Assembly (NCBI GenBank): GCA_022601195.1
Contig: JAHZIX010000044.1
Coordinates: forward strand, 268,125-332,124
Source: Deltaproteobacteria bacterium
Lineage (GTDB): Bacteria; Acidobacteriota; Thermoanaerobaculia; Multivoradales; JAHZIX01
Reading direction: 5' to 3'
Length of the DNA stretch: 64,000 nt
The notes beneath the pieces are model-generated. The model was not told the DNA's origin and did not search any database. It worked only from the letters and a program-made list of their open reading frames with translations. Each line of letters opens with the position of its first letter. Positions within the stretch are counted from its first letter, which is position 1. Made by a program: the position numbers and the translations under genes. Positions 52,212 to 61,658 of the stretch are shown in pieces.

Positions 52212-54599
52212 GTGGCGCGCAGGAAGACACCCAAAAGCACCAGCCCAGGAAAATCCAAACGAAAATGGTGGTGGCTAGCTGCTGCAGCCCTTGTCCTGGC
52301 CATCTCAACTTGGCTACTGATCCCTTTCTGGACCCTTTCCGGTCAGCTCGAAGACCAGAGAAGCAACCAACCTTCCCGCCTCTACGGCCGCCCCCTCGCT
52401 CTCGAAGTCGGCGCCCGGATGAACCCCGAGTCCGTCCAAGAGGAGCTAGAGCATCTCGGTTACCGCAAGTGGAAAGGTCCCGGGAAGTTGCGCATTGGGG
52501 AGTTCCACCGGGAAGGCAACGCCCTCGCAGCCAAGCTCCGTTCGTTCCCGACTCCCACCGGCCTTCAGAGCCCTAAGAGCCTAGAGATCCTATTTCGCAG
52601 TCGCCGTATTCGAGGTCTTCGCCAAGACGGGCAGGATGTCCGCGGTGTTCGCCTCGAGCCACCACTACTAGCGACGTTCTACGGGCCACAGCAAGAGGAG
52701 AGGCGTCCGATCCAGCTGCAAGAAGTGCCCGAGACTCTGGTGCAGAGCGTTCTCGCAGTAGAAGACGATAGCTTCTTCAGCCACTCGGGCCTGTCCATCT
52801 CCGGCATCCTTCGAGCAGCCTGGGTCAATGTCACTGGGGGCAAAGTGAGCCAGGGAGGCAGCACTCTCACCCAACAGCTGGTGAAGAACCTCTTCCTGAC
52901 CCACGAACGAACTTTCTCCCGCAAGCTGCGGGAGGCCGTACTGGCTATCCTGGTGGAACTTAGGTACGACAAAACCCTCCTCCTAGAGGCCTATCTCAAC
53001 GAGATCTACCTGGGCCGCCGCCATGGAGCCAACTTGATCGGCGTCGGGGCAGCCAGCTACGCCTTCTTCAATAAGAGCGTCTCCGAGCTCGACCTGGCTG
53101 AAGCAGCTACCCTCGCGGGGATGATTCGGGCTCCAGCTTTCTATGACCCCAGCACTCACCCGGAAAGGTCCCTAGAGCGGCGAAAGCAAGTTCTGCAACG
53201 CTTAGCAAGTCTCCGCTGGATCCCTCAAGCTCCTCTTTCGAGCGCCGAGAAACACGAGCTTCAGATAGCCAGCCCCCCTCCTACTTACCGCCAGATGGCC
53301 TACTTCTCTCAGTGGGCCAAAGAGGAGGCTCAGCAAAGATTCGGGGTCTCATCTCTCCCAGCGTCCGGCCTGACCCTGCTCTCCACTCTCGACCGCAGCC
53401 TTCAGGAGAAGGCGGTATCCGCAGCCAATTGGGGCATGGATGCCCTCGAAAAAGGCTGGGAGAAAAATCGCCAAGAGAAGGGCACCCTTCAAATAGCCCT
53501 GGTTTCCATTGATCCCCGCACCGGGGGCGTGCTCGCCTACCTGGGAGGACGCGACTTCGCCGCCAGCCAGTTCGACCGCGCCGCCAAGGCCAAGCGGCAG
53601 GCCGGCAGCGCCTTCAAACCCGCCGTCTACGCCACCGCCTTCGAAAGCCGCGCTGCATCCCCCTCCTCCTTGGTGGACGATTCCCCCCTGACCGTTCGTC
53701 TAGCGGGCAAGGATTGGTCACCGCGAAATTCCGACAACCAATTCGATGGTTGGATGAGCGTCCGAAGCGCCGTCGAGCGGAGCCGAAACGTCCCCACTGT
53801 GCGCCTAGCACTACAGGTTGGCCTACCTCGAATCGTCGAGATGGCTCGCCGGCTCGGTATCTCAGCTCCCCTGAAGCCCCTCCCGTCCCTGGCCTTGGGA
53901 GCCTTCGAAGTGACTCCTCTGGAGATGGCTACGGTCTACGGAACCCTGGCCAACGGAGGAATTCGCACCTCGATTCACGGCCTAGAAGCTGTCCTGGATA
54001 CCGAGGGAAAACCGATCGAGGGCAAACCCCTCGCGAAACCAGAGGCAGTTCTCAGCCGGGAGTCCTCCTACCTGCTCACCTCTGTTCTCCAGGGGGTATT
54101 CGAGCGTGGCACAGCTAAGTCCGCCCGGCGAGACGGCCTCGAGGGCCCTTTCGCCGGAAAGACGGGAACCACCAACGGGCGGCGTGACAGCTGGTTCGCC
54201 GGCTACACAGCGGACCGAGCCTCAGTGGTGTGGGTGGGCTATGACGACAACTCCGACACGAAGCTCTCCGGAACTCGTGCCGCTCTCCCCATCTGGGCTC
54301 GCTTCGTTGCGGCAACGAGACCTCAAAGCGGCTATCAGGTAGTCGAGAAGCCGGACGGCATTACCACTGCAGTGATCGATCCCGAATCAGGCCAACTCAC
54401 CACGGAAGACTGCCCCAGGTCTCTTTCCGAAGTATTCCTGGCCGGAGAGGAACCCAATAGCTTCTGCTCCCTTCATAGCAGGGAACGCTTCCCTCGCTAC
54501 GAACGCATTCCTAGAGGAGAACGGCAGAAACACCCGTTTCGGCACTGGCTAGATCGAGTCTTCAAAGGGCGAAAGGAAGGTGAACGCAGAAAACCCTAG
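52212..54599 (+). CDS. Penicillin-binding protein 1B, bifunctional
   Basis: A 795-residue class A PBP. Short basic cytosolic N terminus, one transmembrane helix (about 19-38), a UB2H-like domain typical of PBP1B (about 55-140), then a GT51 glycosyltransferase domain (AVEDDSFFSH near 183, catalytic Glu; GGSTLTQQLVKNLF) and a transpeptidase domain with SxxK (Ser466, SAFK), SRN (about 523) and KTG (about 650). It polymerises and cross-links peptidoglycan. Start is GTG at 52212. The presence of the UB2H region supports the 1B type and a Gram-negative envelope. Confidence 0.9.
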   Translation: MARRKTPKSTSPGKSKRKWWWLAAAALVLAISTWLLIPFWTLSGQLEDQRSNQPSRLYGRPLALEVGARMNPESVQEELEHLGYRKWKGPGKLRIGEFHREGNALAAKLRSFPTPTGLQSPKSLEILFRSRRIRGLRQDGQDVRGVRLEPPLLATFYGPQQEERRPIQLQEVPETLVQSVLAVEDDSFFSHSGLSISGILRAAWVNVTGGKVSQGGSTLTQQLVKNLFLTHERTFSRKLREAVLAILVELRYDKTLLLEAYLNEIYLGRRHGANLIGVGAASYAFFNKSVSELDLAEAATLAGMIRAPAFYDPSTHPERSLERRKQVLQRLASLRWIPQAPLSSAEKHELQIASPPPTYRQMAYFSQWAKEEAQQRFGVSSLPASGLTLLSTLDRSLQEKAVSAANWGMDALEKGWEKNRQEKGTLQIALVSIDPRTGGVLAYLGGRDFAASQFDRAAKAKRQAGSAFKPAVYATAFESRAASPSSLVDDSPLTVRLAGKDWSPRNSDNQFDGWMSVRSAVERSRNVPTVRLALQVGLPRIVEMARRLGISAPLKPLPSLALGAFEVTPLEMATVYGTLANGGIRTSIHGLEAVLDTEGKPIEGKPLAKPEAVLSRESSYLLTSVLQGVFERGTAKSARRDGLEGPFAGKTGTTNGRRDSWFAGYTADRASVVWVGYDDNSDTKLSGTRAALPIWARFVAATRPQSGYQVVEKPDGITTAVIDPESGQLTTEDCPRSLSEVFLAGEEPNSFCSLHSRERFPRYERIPRGERQKHPFRHWLDRVFKGRKEGERRKP

Positions 54600-54782
54600 G
54601 AATCTGTGGCTGAAGGCACAGATGATCTAGATCGGCTGGGGACTTGATGGAAGGAGCGTTACCGGTGAGGAAAGATCGGCTGGTCTTTGCGCCAAGGCCT
54701 GGTCTTTACGCCAAGGATGAGTGCCGAGAGTTCTCGATGGAAGGATTTTTGGGGAAGGACGATTATCGAAAGGACGGAAAGG

Positions 54783-54820
54783 GGATCCGTCGAAAGCCTG
54801 CAAGAGACCTCGACGGATCC
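54783..54820 (-). repeat. 11-bp inverted repeat after the RRM gene
   Basis: GGATCCGTCGA (54783-54793) and TCGACGGATCC (54810-54820) form a perfect stem with a 16-base loop, 11 bp after the RRM gene stop. On the minus strand it is followed by a pyrimidine-rich but not T-only run, so it may be a terminator or a stability element. Confidence 0.6.
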
Positions 54821-54830
54821 GCTGCTTTAC

Positions 54831-55124
54831 CTACCAGCCGCCGCGGTTGTAGCCGCCACCGCCGCCGCCGCCGCCGCGAGGCTCACGAGGACGCGCCTCG
54901 TTGACCGTCAGGCTGCGCCCGCCGTAGTCCTTCTGGTGCAAGGCTTCGATAGCCTCGTCAGCGCCTTCGCTCATCTCCACGAAGCCGAAGCCCCGGGGAC
55001 GACCGGTCTCACGGTCCGTAATGAGGTTCACGGAAGTGACCTCGCCGTACTCAGCGAAAAGCTCACGCAATTCGTCCTCAGTGGCACTATAGGGAAGGTT
55101 TCCAACATAGATTTTCTTTGACAT
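54831..55124 (-). CDS. RNA-binding protein with RRM domain
   Basis: A 97-residue protein. Residues 1-82 are one RNA-recognition motif with both signatures: IYVGNLPY (RNP2) at 5-12 and RGFGFVEM (RNP1) at about 44-51. The last 15 residues are a Gly-rich tail with Arg, Asn and Tyr, as in cold-induced bacterial and cyanobacterial RRM proteins. It likely binds single-stranded RNA in the cytosol. The gene has GGAG upstream of its ATG and a long untranslated region may precede it. Confidence 0.92.
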   Translation of the reverse strand: MSKKIYVGNLPYSATEDELRELFAEYGEVTSVNLITDRETGRPRGFGFVEMSEGADEAIEALHQKDYGGRSLTVNEARPREPRGGGGGGGGYNRGGW

Positions 55125-55686
55125 CTTTAACTACTCCGCACTCGACAGAAACCTGCGAGCCGTTATTGAGAGACGATCTCCAGCTACTACAGCCGGAGGG
55201 GATACACCATTCATGGCAGTGAATCGACAGGATGAGATCAGTTTCGAATTTCGCTCAGGAAGGGTCTGGGATTGAGATGCCTCTTCAGGAGGGAGTCTAG
55301 CTTGCCTATCCAGTGGATAACACCAGAATTAAAGCCAAGATAGCACTCTTACCTCCAGATCGCAAGGCCAATCGGGCAAAAACCGGAGAAAAGGCGAGAG
55401 ATCTAACATTGTGGACTGGAAATCTCGACCCGGTGAAACGACAGGGCCTCTCGGACGACCAAGACCATCTGGAGAGGGGATAGTGTGAAGTCATGAGGGA
55501 ACTCTGGCCATTGAGGCCCCTGAGATCCCTGCTCAGCTATCGGTTCCTCTGGCTGGGTGGCCTCACGAGGCGACGAGGACCAAGCCCGATGCCACCCTCT
55601 CTGTTGGAGAATTTTTTCCGTCTCGGAAATCATCTCGTCCAAGATTCGTTTCCAGAAGCAAACTCCTTTATCGAAAGTAGAACCCC
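55125..55686. other. Intergenic region between RRM and CRTAC1 genes
   Basis: About 560 bp, more AT-rich than its surroundings, between divergent genes. It should hold the RRM promoter. A minus-strand reading of 118 codons (55403-55759) exists; its inner ATG at 55633 has only a poor ribosome site and the protein has no recognisable family, so I do not call it a gene. Confidence 0.45.
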
Positions 55687-55938
55687 ATGCACATTCCTGC
55701 TTCTTTTTTATTGAGAGTAGACAGATGCCTTGCAGACCACATTTTTCTATCCATGACATCTGGAGTCTCCCCTACCAAAATGCTACATTTACAAGTAATC
55801 AGCTTCTTCCTTTGTAGAGATCTTTGGGCTCAGAGGATTGAGGCCAACCCCCTTGAGGAGTGCCAAGAGATTTCTTCTTCGAAAACATCTCGAGAAGGTT
55901 TTGCCACTGGCCTAGCCTGCAGTGAAAATCCCTCCACG

Positions 55939-57849
55939 ATGACGGTGAAGAATCTGGAGGTAGATCGTGGCCGAGATGTGCCAACGAACCTAACAGCGAG
56001 CCTCCCTCTCGTCGATATTTCTCCAACGAAAAGTCGCAGCCTTCTCCGTTTTCATTTTTTGACCGTGGCGATACTCATCCTGTCTTGTCTGGTCTACCCA
56101 AACCCTTCCACAGCTTCCTCCACCCCACCCCCCTTCTTAGACGTAGCAGCCGAATCAGGCCTGAGCTTCACCCATTTCAATGGCATGACCGGAGACTTTC
56201 ATTTCCCGGAGATGACCGGTCAAGGTGCAGCCTTTTTTGACTATGACAATGACGGAGATCTGGATGTCTACCTGGTCCAGGGAGCGATGTTAGACAGCTC
56301 CAAGCCTCCCTCTGAGACCCTATTCCCCTATTCAGGCAAAGGGATGCCCAGGGACAGACTGTTCAGAAATGATTTATTAGGTTCCTCGGGCAATAAGAGC
56401 CTAGCCAATAGCAACAGCGGTAGCCGCTTCACCGATGTAACGGATGAGAGCGGAATCAAGTCCTTCGGCTATGGAATGGGAGTCGCAACTGGCGATTTCA
56501 ACAACGATGGTTGGATCGATCTTTACGTCACTAACTACGGCTCCAATCTGATGCTTCAGAACAATGGGAACGGTACCTTCTCTGATGTGACCAGCAAAAC
56601 TCAGACCGGCGACGATCGGTGGAGTACCAGTGCTAGCTTCGTCGACTACGACCGAGATGGTTGGCTCGACCTCTATGTAACAAACTATGTTCAGTATTCC
56701 GTCTCCAAGAAAATCGAGTGCTTCGCCAAGAGCAGTCGCCGTGACTACTGCGGCCCATCCGGGTTCACCGCGGACAGCGATCGGCTCTTTCACAACCGCG
56801 GCAACGGCACTTTCGAAGATGTCACCGCGAAGTCCGGCGTTGGCCGGGTTGCTGGGGCCGGGTTGGGGGTTGCCACTGCAGACTTCGATGGCGATCAATG
56901 GCCGGACCTCTACGTAGCAAACGATGGGCAGCCTAATTTTCTATTCTTGAACCAACGGGACGGAACGTTTCGAGACGACGCCCTATTCGCTGGGGTAGCT
57001 GTCAACCGGGAAGGAAAACCGGAAGCGAGCATGGGGGTCTACGTAGCGGACCACGATCACGACGGGGACCAGGATATTTTCCTGACTCATCTGGCCGGCG
57101 AGACCAATACCCTCTACGTCAACGACGGCTCCGGGCTGTTCGAAGACCGTACCGTTGAGACCGGTCTCGGCGCGGGCAGCCTTCCCTCCACCTCCTTTGG
57201 CACCGGCTGGCTCGATGTCGACACCGATGGTTGGCTCGACTTGGTGATCGCCAACGGGGCGGTTCGAACTCTCGAGACTCTGGCCCGCAAGGGGGATCTC
57301 TACCCCCTAGACCAGCCAAACCAGCTATTTCGCAACCTGGGCAATGGCCGCTACCGAGAAACCTCCGCAGAAGCCGGAAACCTCTTTAGCTCGCAGGAAG
57401 TCAGCCGAGGAATGGCCATTGGCGACTTCGACAACGACGGCGATGCCGATCTCCTGATGACCAACAACAATGGGCCAGCTCGCTTGATGCGCAACACCTC
57501 GGCAGCCGCAAAGCCCTGGATCGGTCTTCGGTTGCTGACCGGCAAACCCGGACGCGATGCCTTGGGAGCCACGGTAAAAGTTGAGCTCGGCAACGGTCAG
57601 GTCATCCTGCGGCGAGTCACGGCAGATGGAAGCTATGCCTCGGCCCATGATCCGAGAGTTCTTTTCTACTTAGGTGCGAGCCCGAAAAATCCTGGCAAAA
57701 TCGACTCCCTCGAAGTTCTCTGGCCCGACGGGAAGCGAGAGATTTTTCCAGCCCCCCGCACCCATAGCTACGTCACCCTGCATCAGGGGACCGGCACCCC
57801 AGCGAAGGCCGAGGCTTCAGAAAAAACAAGTCAGGAGAAAGCATCATGA
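55939..57849 (+). CDS. Secreted CRTAC1-family protein (VCBS repeats, UnbV-like domain)
   Basis: A 636-residue exported protein. A hydrophobic segment (RFHFLTVAILILSCLVYP) serves as signal or anchor near residues 36-53. It is followed by FG-GAP/VCBS blades with Ca-binding DxDxDG loops (FFDYDNDGDLDVYLV, DFNNDGWIDLYV, DYDRDGWLDLYV, DHDHDGDQDIFL, DFDNDGDADLLM) and an ASPIC/UnbV domain near the end (LGATVKVELG, LEVLWPDGKRE). The start is uncertain: the frame stays open from 55687, and ATG 55939 has no good ribosome site. It overlaps the TPR gene by 4 bp; CRTAC1-TPR pairs are common and suggest a joint envelope role. Confidence 0.83.
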   Translation: MTVKNLEVDRGRDVPTNLTASLPLVDISPTKSRSLLRFHFLTVAILILSCLVYPNPSTASSTPPPFLDVAAESGLSFTHFNGMTGDFHFPEMTGQGAAFFDYDNDGDLDVYLVQGAMLDSSKPPSETLFPYSGKGMPRDRLFRNDLLGSSGNKSLANSNSGSRFTDVTDESGIKSFGYGMGVATGDFNNDGWIDLYVTNYGSNLMLQNNGNGTFSDVTSKTQTGDDRWSTSASFVDYDRDGWLDLYVTNYVQYSVSKKIECFAKSSRRDYCGPSGFTADSDRLFHNRGNGTFEDVTAKSGVGRVAGAGLGVATADFDGDQWPDLYVANDGQPNFLFLNQRDGTFRDDALFAGVAVNREGKPEASMGVYVADHDHDGDQDIFLTHLAGETNTLYVNDGSGLFEDRTVETGLGAGSLPSTSFGTGWLDVDTDGWLDLVIANGAVRTLETLARKGDLYPLDQPNQLFRNLGNGRYRETSAEAGNLFSSQEVSRGMAIGDFDNDGDADLLMTNNNGPARLMRNTSAAAKPWIGLRLLTGKPGRDALGATVKVELGNGQVILRRVTADGSYASAHDPRVLFYLGASPKNPGKIDSLEVLWPDGKREIFPAPRTHSYVTLHQGTGTPAKAEASEKTSQEKAS

Positions 57850-59453
57850 CCGCACTGAAGCAATCTCCTTTTCTCGAGCTTCGCCCCTTTGCCTCCCTCC
57901 TGACGGTTCTCGTCCTCTTCGGTTCGAGCTTCTCTCTGTCGGCAGAGATCACTCTAGAGGCGGTTCCCTCTCCCGACCTGACCGTTCTCGAAGCCAGTGT
58001 CGCAGCACAGATTCAAGCTACCCAAAAAACTCTCTCGGAGGCCATCTCTGCCAGCCTCGAGAACCCCCAGCAATTGGCGGGTCTCTATGGAGATCTAGGC
58101 ATGCTTTACCATGCCTACGACCTACCAGAGTCTGCCGCGGTCAGCTACCGCAACGCTGCTTCTATCTCTCCCCGGGACTTCCGGTGGCTCTATTACCTGG
58201 GCCTCCTGTCCCAACAGCAGGGCCAGTTGGAGATGGCAGAGCAGGCCTTTCAGCACGCTCTCGGCTCCCGGCCACAGAATCTGGCCACCCGGGTCCATTT
58301 GAGCGAGGTCCTCATCGCCTTAGACCGCCCGGAGCAGGCGATGCAGCATCTTCATGAAGCTCTTCTCGCCCACCCGAAGGACGCCTCTGCTCACGCGGCT
58401 ATGGGACAAATCGCCCTCAGCCAAGGCCGTCACGAAGACGCAGTCCAGCACTTGACCCAGGCGCTCGAGACGACCCCTCAGGCCAATCGTCTCCACTACC
58501 CATTAGGCCTTGCCTATCGAGGCCTGGGAAAAATGGAAGAGGCAAAGCATCATTTGGCGCTCCGCGGCCCCGTGGGAGTCCGGCCCGCGGACTCCCTCGC
58601 CGATGCCCTGCCCGAGCTGCTGCGAGGAGAGCGGGTCCATCTTCTGCGCGGACGCGCCGCATTCCGGGCCGGGCGCTTCGAAGAGGCGGCGGCCGCCTTC
58701 CAGGCAGCGGCGGAGGCAGACCCAGCCAGCGGAAGAGCACTCACCAACTTAGGAACCGCCCTGGCTCGGGCCGGGCAACCAGACGCAGCCATGGAACGAT
58801 TCCGCCAAGCCATCGCCGTCGAACCGACCAGCGCCAGCGCCTACTACAACCTAGGGGAAATGCTGGCCAGCCAGGGAAAACCAGTGGCGGCCCGCCAACA
58901 CCTGGAAAAAGCCATTGATCTCGACTCCAAAGATTTTCAAGCCCACCTAGCCCTCGCCCAACTGCTTCGGAACGAGGGGGAGCTAGATTTGGCTCGATCC
59001 CACTTCACCTCCGCCCTCGGTATCAATCCCCACAGCGAGGCGGCGCGATTTGGTGAGGCCGCAACCTTGGTCGATTTGCAGCTCTACGCAGAGGCCCTGC
59101 AGCGACTAGAGGAGGCTCACACCCTGCTGCCCGACCAAGGCCGCATCATCCATGCCTTGGCACGCCTTCTGGCGGGCAGCCCAGATGCCTCTCTGAGAAA
59201 TGGAGACCGAGCCCTCGTGCTCGCCCTCAAGGCTTTCGAAGCAAGGAAAAGCATCCCCCACGCGGAAACCGTCGCTATGGCCTACGCAGAGCTGGGACGG
59301 TGCGACGAAGCCGCCCAATGGCAGGGCAACACCGTCGAAGCAGCGGAAAATGCTGGCCTGGATGAACTTTCCCTGAGACTTCGAGAGAAGCTAAAGAACT
59401 ATCAAGACAAAGAGACATGTCAAAGCCGCCCCCTCACCGAGGGCGGAACATGA
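57846..59453 (+). CDS. Exported TPR-repeat protein
   Basis: A 535-residue protein with signal (about 1-32). It is built of tetratricopeptide repeats from about 75 to 500, for example YYLGLLSQQQGQLEMAEQAF, HAAMGQIALSQGRHEDAVQH, ALTNLGTALARAGQPDAAME and AYYNLGEMLASQGKPVAARQ. Such arrays bind partner proteins; periplasmic location is expected. Its ATG overlaps the CRTAC1 stop (ATGA), so the two products are probably made in step. It lies 54 bp before the first S74-type gene and may share its transcript. Confidence 0.88.
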   Translation: MTALKQSPFLELRPFASLLTVLVLFGSSFSLSAEITLEAVPSPDLTVLEASVAAQIQATQKTLSEAISASLENPQQLAGLYGDLGMLYHAYDLPESAAVSYRNAASISPRDFRWLYYLGLLSQQQGQLEMAEQAFQHALGSRPQNLATRVHLSEVLIALDRPEQAMQHLHEALLAHPKDASAHAAMGQIALSQGRHEDAVQHLTQALETTPQANRLHYPLGLAYRGLGKMEEAKHHLALRGPVGVRPADSLADALPELLRGERVHLLRGRAAFRAGRFEEAAAAFQAAAEADPASGRALTNLGTALARAGQPDAAMERFRQAIAVEPTSASAYYNLGEMLASQGKPVAARQHLEKAIDLDSKDFQAHLALAQLLRNEGELDLARSHFTSALGINPHSEAARFGEAATLVDLQLYAEALQRLEEAHTLLPDQGRIIHALARLLAGSPDASLRNGDRALVLALKAFEARKSIPHAETVAMAYAELGRCDEAAQWQGNTVEAAENAGLDELSLRLREKLKNYQDKETCQSRPLTEGGT

Positions 59454-59507
59454 TTTCTATTCCTGGGAACCCATATTTCCCACAACTCTGATGAGGAGAT
59501 AACCAAG

Positions 59508-61271
59508 ATGGCAAAGCGATTCACATTCTCAACCTTGGCGCTGCTCGCCGCGGCGCTGCTCGCCCAGCCTGCCGCTGCCGCGGAGGTCGCCAATTCGTTC
59601 ATCGACGCCGCCGGCATCAACATTGAGCCCTTGGTCGCCCACGACGGCATGACCGTTCGGGTCAGCGGCCCGGAAGGGCTGGTGTCCGAATGGTATTTCG
59701 GCGCTGGCGAATCCGCCACCATCTTCTCTTCCGAGCTCGGCGACGGCGCCTACACTTGGGAAGCCAGCCTCTTTCCACGCATCGACGCAGCCACCCGCCG
59801 TGCCTTGGCCGAAGCCCGAGAGCGGGGTGAGGATATCTCCAGCAGCCTACGGGCTCAGGGCAAGCTGCCCACCGGGCCCCAATCTGCTTCCGGTCACTTT
59901 GTCGTCCAGGGGGGAGCCATGGTGGTCGACACTGACGAGCAGGTCGGAGACGGCGGACCTGCCGGTCCCGCGTCCTCCCCCGTGACCTTCGACACCAACG
60001 TCGGCCAATCCCTCGAAGGGCTCGACAACCAGAGCGCCGCGGCCCAGGTGATTGCCCAGGACCTCGTCGTCCAAGGCAGCATCTGCGCCGGCTTTGACTG
60101 CACCAGTGGCGAAAGCTTCGGTTTCGACACCCTGCGCCTGAAAGAAAACAACCTTCGCATCAAGGCCCAAGACACCAGCACCTCCGCCAGTTTCCCTACA
60201 AATGACTGGCAAATCACCTTCAACGACACTGGCAACGGCGGCGCCAACAAATTCTCCATCGACGACATCGATGGCGGCCGCACTCCCTTCACCATTGAAG
60301 CCAGCGCCCCCTCCCACTCCCTCTACGTGGATGATGGCGGCCGAGTCGGCCTCGGAACCGCCACTCCGGTGGTCGAACTCCACGTGGTCAATGGCGACAG
60401 CCCGACCATACGTCTGGAGCAAAACGGCTCCTCTGGCTTCACTCCCCAAACCTGGGACATGGCCGGTAACGAGACCAACTTCTTCGTCCGCGACGCCACC
60501 AATGGCTCCCGTCTTCCCTTCAAGATTCGGCCCAGTGCACCGACAAACTCGATCTTTGTCGATACGGATGGCGATGTGGGCCTTCAAGATGCCTCGCCGG
60601 ACGCGCGCCTCGACGTGGAGGGCGTCATGTTGGTAGATCCCGGTGTGCTGGAGATTGCCAATAGTGGCAACGATGCCTTGAAGCTCGACGTCGGCACGAC
60701 CTCCCCTACCGGCACCACCCTGAGAGTCTTCAGCCCAGATGGCAGCTCGGGCCAGTTCTTCGCCCAGGCCATTGATGGCGGCCTGGTGATCATTGGGGCC
60801 CGGACCAATAGCAACATCGCCTTTCGCACCAACAACAACAATGACATTCTACGGATGACGACGTCGAACCGAGTGGGTGTCAACAATCCCAGCCCCCAAC
60901 ACCCCTTGCACGTCGGCACCGACGCCACCAATGGCAACGGTGCTCACGTCACCGTAGCCGGAATCTGGGTCGACGCCTCCACTCGCAAAAACAAGCACAA
61001 GATCGTTGATCTCCAAGTGGACGACGCCCTGGCTGCCCTGGACGAGATCCAGCCCGTCCGCTACGAAGGCATCAACGACTCGACAGAAGAAGAGTATCTG
61101 GGCTTTATCGCCGAGGATGTGCCGGATTTGGTTGCCATGAACCACCGCAAAGGCCTCTCTGCCATGGATATGGCCGCCATGCTCACGGCAGTGGTCAAGG
61201 CCCAGCGGGAGACCATCCAGGCCATGGACGCTCGCATCCAGGCTCTCGAAGCGGCGGCGTTGGCACCTTAA
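59508..61271 (+). CDS. Secreted tail-fibre-like protein with S74 chaperone domain, paralogue 1
   Basis: A 587-residue exported protein; signal 1-25, AGGAGA upstream. Residues about 30-110 form a small domain ending SLFPRIDAATR. The middle (about 180-460) has repeated beta-turn units, each with GRVGLGTATP or DGDVGLQDAS style turns, resembling trimeric fibre shafts. The C-terminal ~100 residues (STRKNKHKIVDLQVDDALAA, later LGFIAEDVP and a coiled helix) match the intramolecular chaperone (Peptidase S74) of endosialidases and tail fibres, which assists trimer folding and may cut itself off. First of a tandem array; no phage genes adjoin. Confidence 0.82.
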   Translation: MAKRFTFSTLALLAAALLAQPAAAAEVANSFIDAAGINIEPLVAHDGMTVRVSGPEGLVSEWYFGAGESATIFSSELGDGAYTWEASLFPRIDAATRRALAEARERGEDISSSLRAQGKLPTGPQSASGHFVVQGGAMVVDTDEQVGDGGPAGPASSPVTFDTNVGQSLEGLDNQSAAAQVIAQDLVVQGSICAGFDCTSGESFGFDTLRLKENNLRIKAQDTSTSASFPTNDWQITFNDTGNGGANKFSIDDIDGGRTPFTIEASAPSHSLYVDDGGRVGLGTATPVVELHVVNGDSPTIRLEQNGSSGFTPQTWDMAGNETNFFVRDATNGSRLPFKIRPSAPTNSIFVDTDGDVGLQDASPDARLDVEGVMLVDPGVLEIANSGNDALKLDVGTTSPTGTTLRVFSPDGSSGQFFAQAIDGGLVIIGARTNSNIAFRTNNNNDILRMTTSNRVGVNNPSPQHPLHVGTDATNGNGAHVTVAGIWVDASTRKNKHKIVDLQVDDALAALDEIQPVRYEGINDSTEEEYLGFIAEDVPDLVAMNHRKGLSAMDMAAMLTAVVKAQRETIQAMDARIQALEAAALAP

Positions 61272-61658
61272 GAGTCTTCTATCTGCAATGCCGTTTCCCG
61301 CGGCGAACGTCTCGAGAAACCACGGGTGGCCACGCTGCCCGTGGTTTTTGTTGGGTTAAGGGTCCACGAGGTTGAGGTCGGCCTACTCTCTTTTCCTCTT
61401 TTGAGGTCGACCGACGTGATGAATCCACGAAACGCCTGATAAGATGATCGGAGTCACCCCCCAAAAAACGGCTCTCGATTCGAGTTCCCTGAAACGGATT
61501 GGGCTCACCTGTCACTTCCGGGAAAGGGAACAGCTGTAGAAGTTTGATAGATGGGTACAAGATTCATGCTCCCCCCGAAAAAGCTCTGACATCCCGGGAC
61601 ATCCGGTTTCGATATTTTTCTTTCAAGACTTACTCTCAAAAACAACGACAAGGAAACA
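61272..61658. other. Spacer between S74 paralogues 1 and 2
   Basis: About 390 bp. The first 80 hold the terminator of paralogue 1; the remainder is AT-richer and should contain the leader and promoter of paralogue 2. No gene is seen. Confidence 0.45.
61317..61349 (+). terminator. Terminator of S74 paralogue 1
   Basis: AAACCACGGG (61317-61326) pairs with CCCGTGGTTT (61338-61347), a 10-bp stem whose 3' arm continues into a T-run (TTTTT, 61345-61349). It lies 46 bp after the stop. Confidence 0.85.

Noticed and set aside
55403..55759. 118-codon minus-strand reading
   Set aside because: Weak initiation signals, no recognisable domain; left as intergenic.
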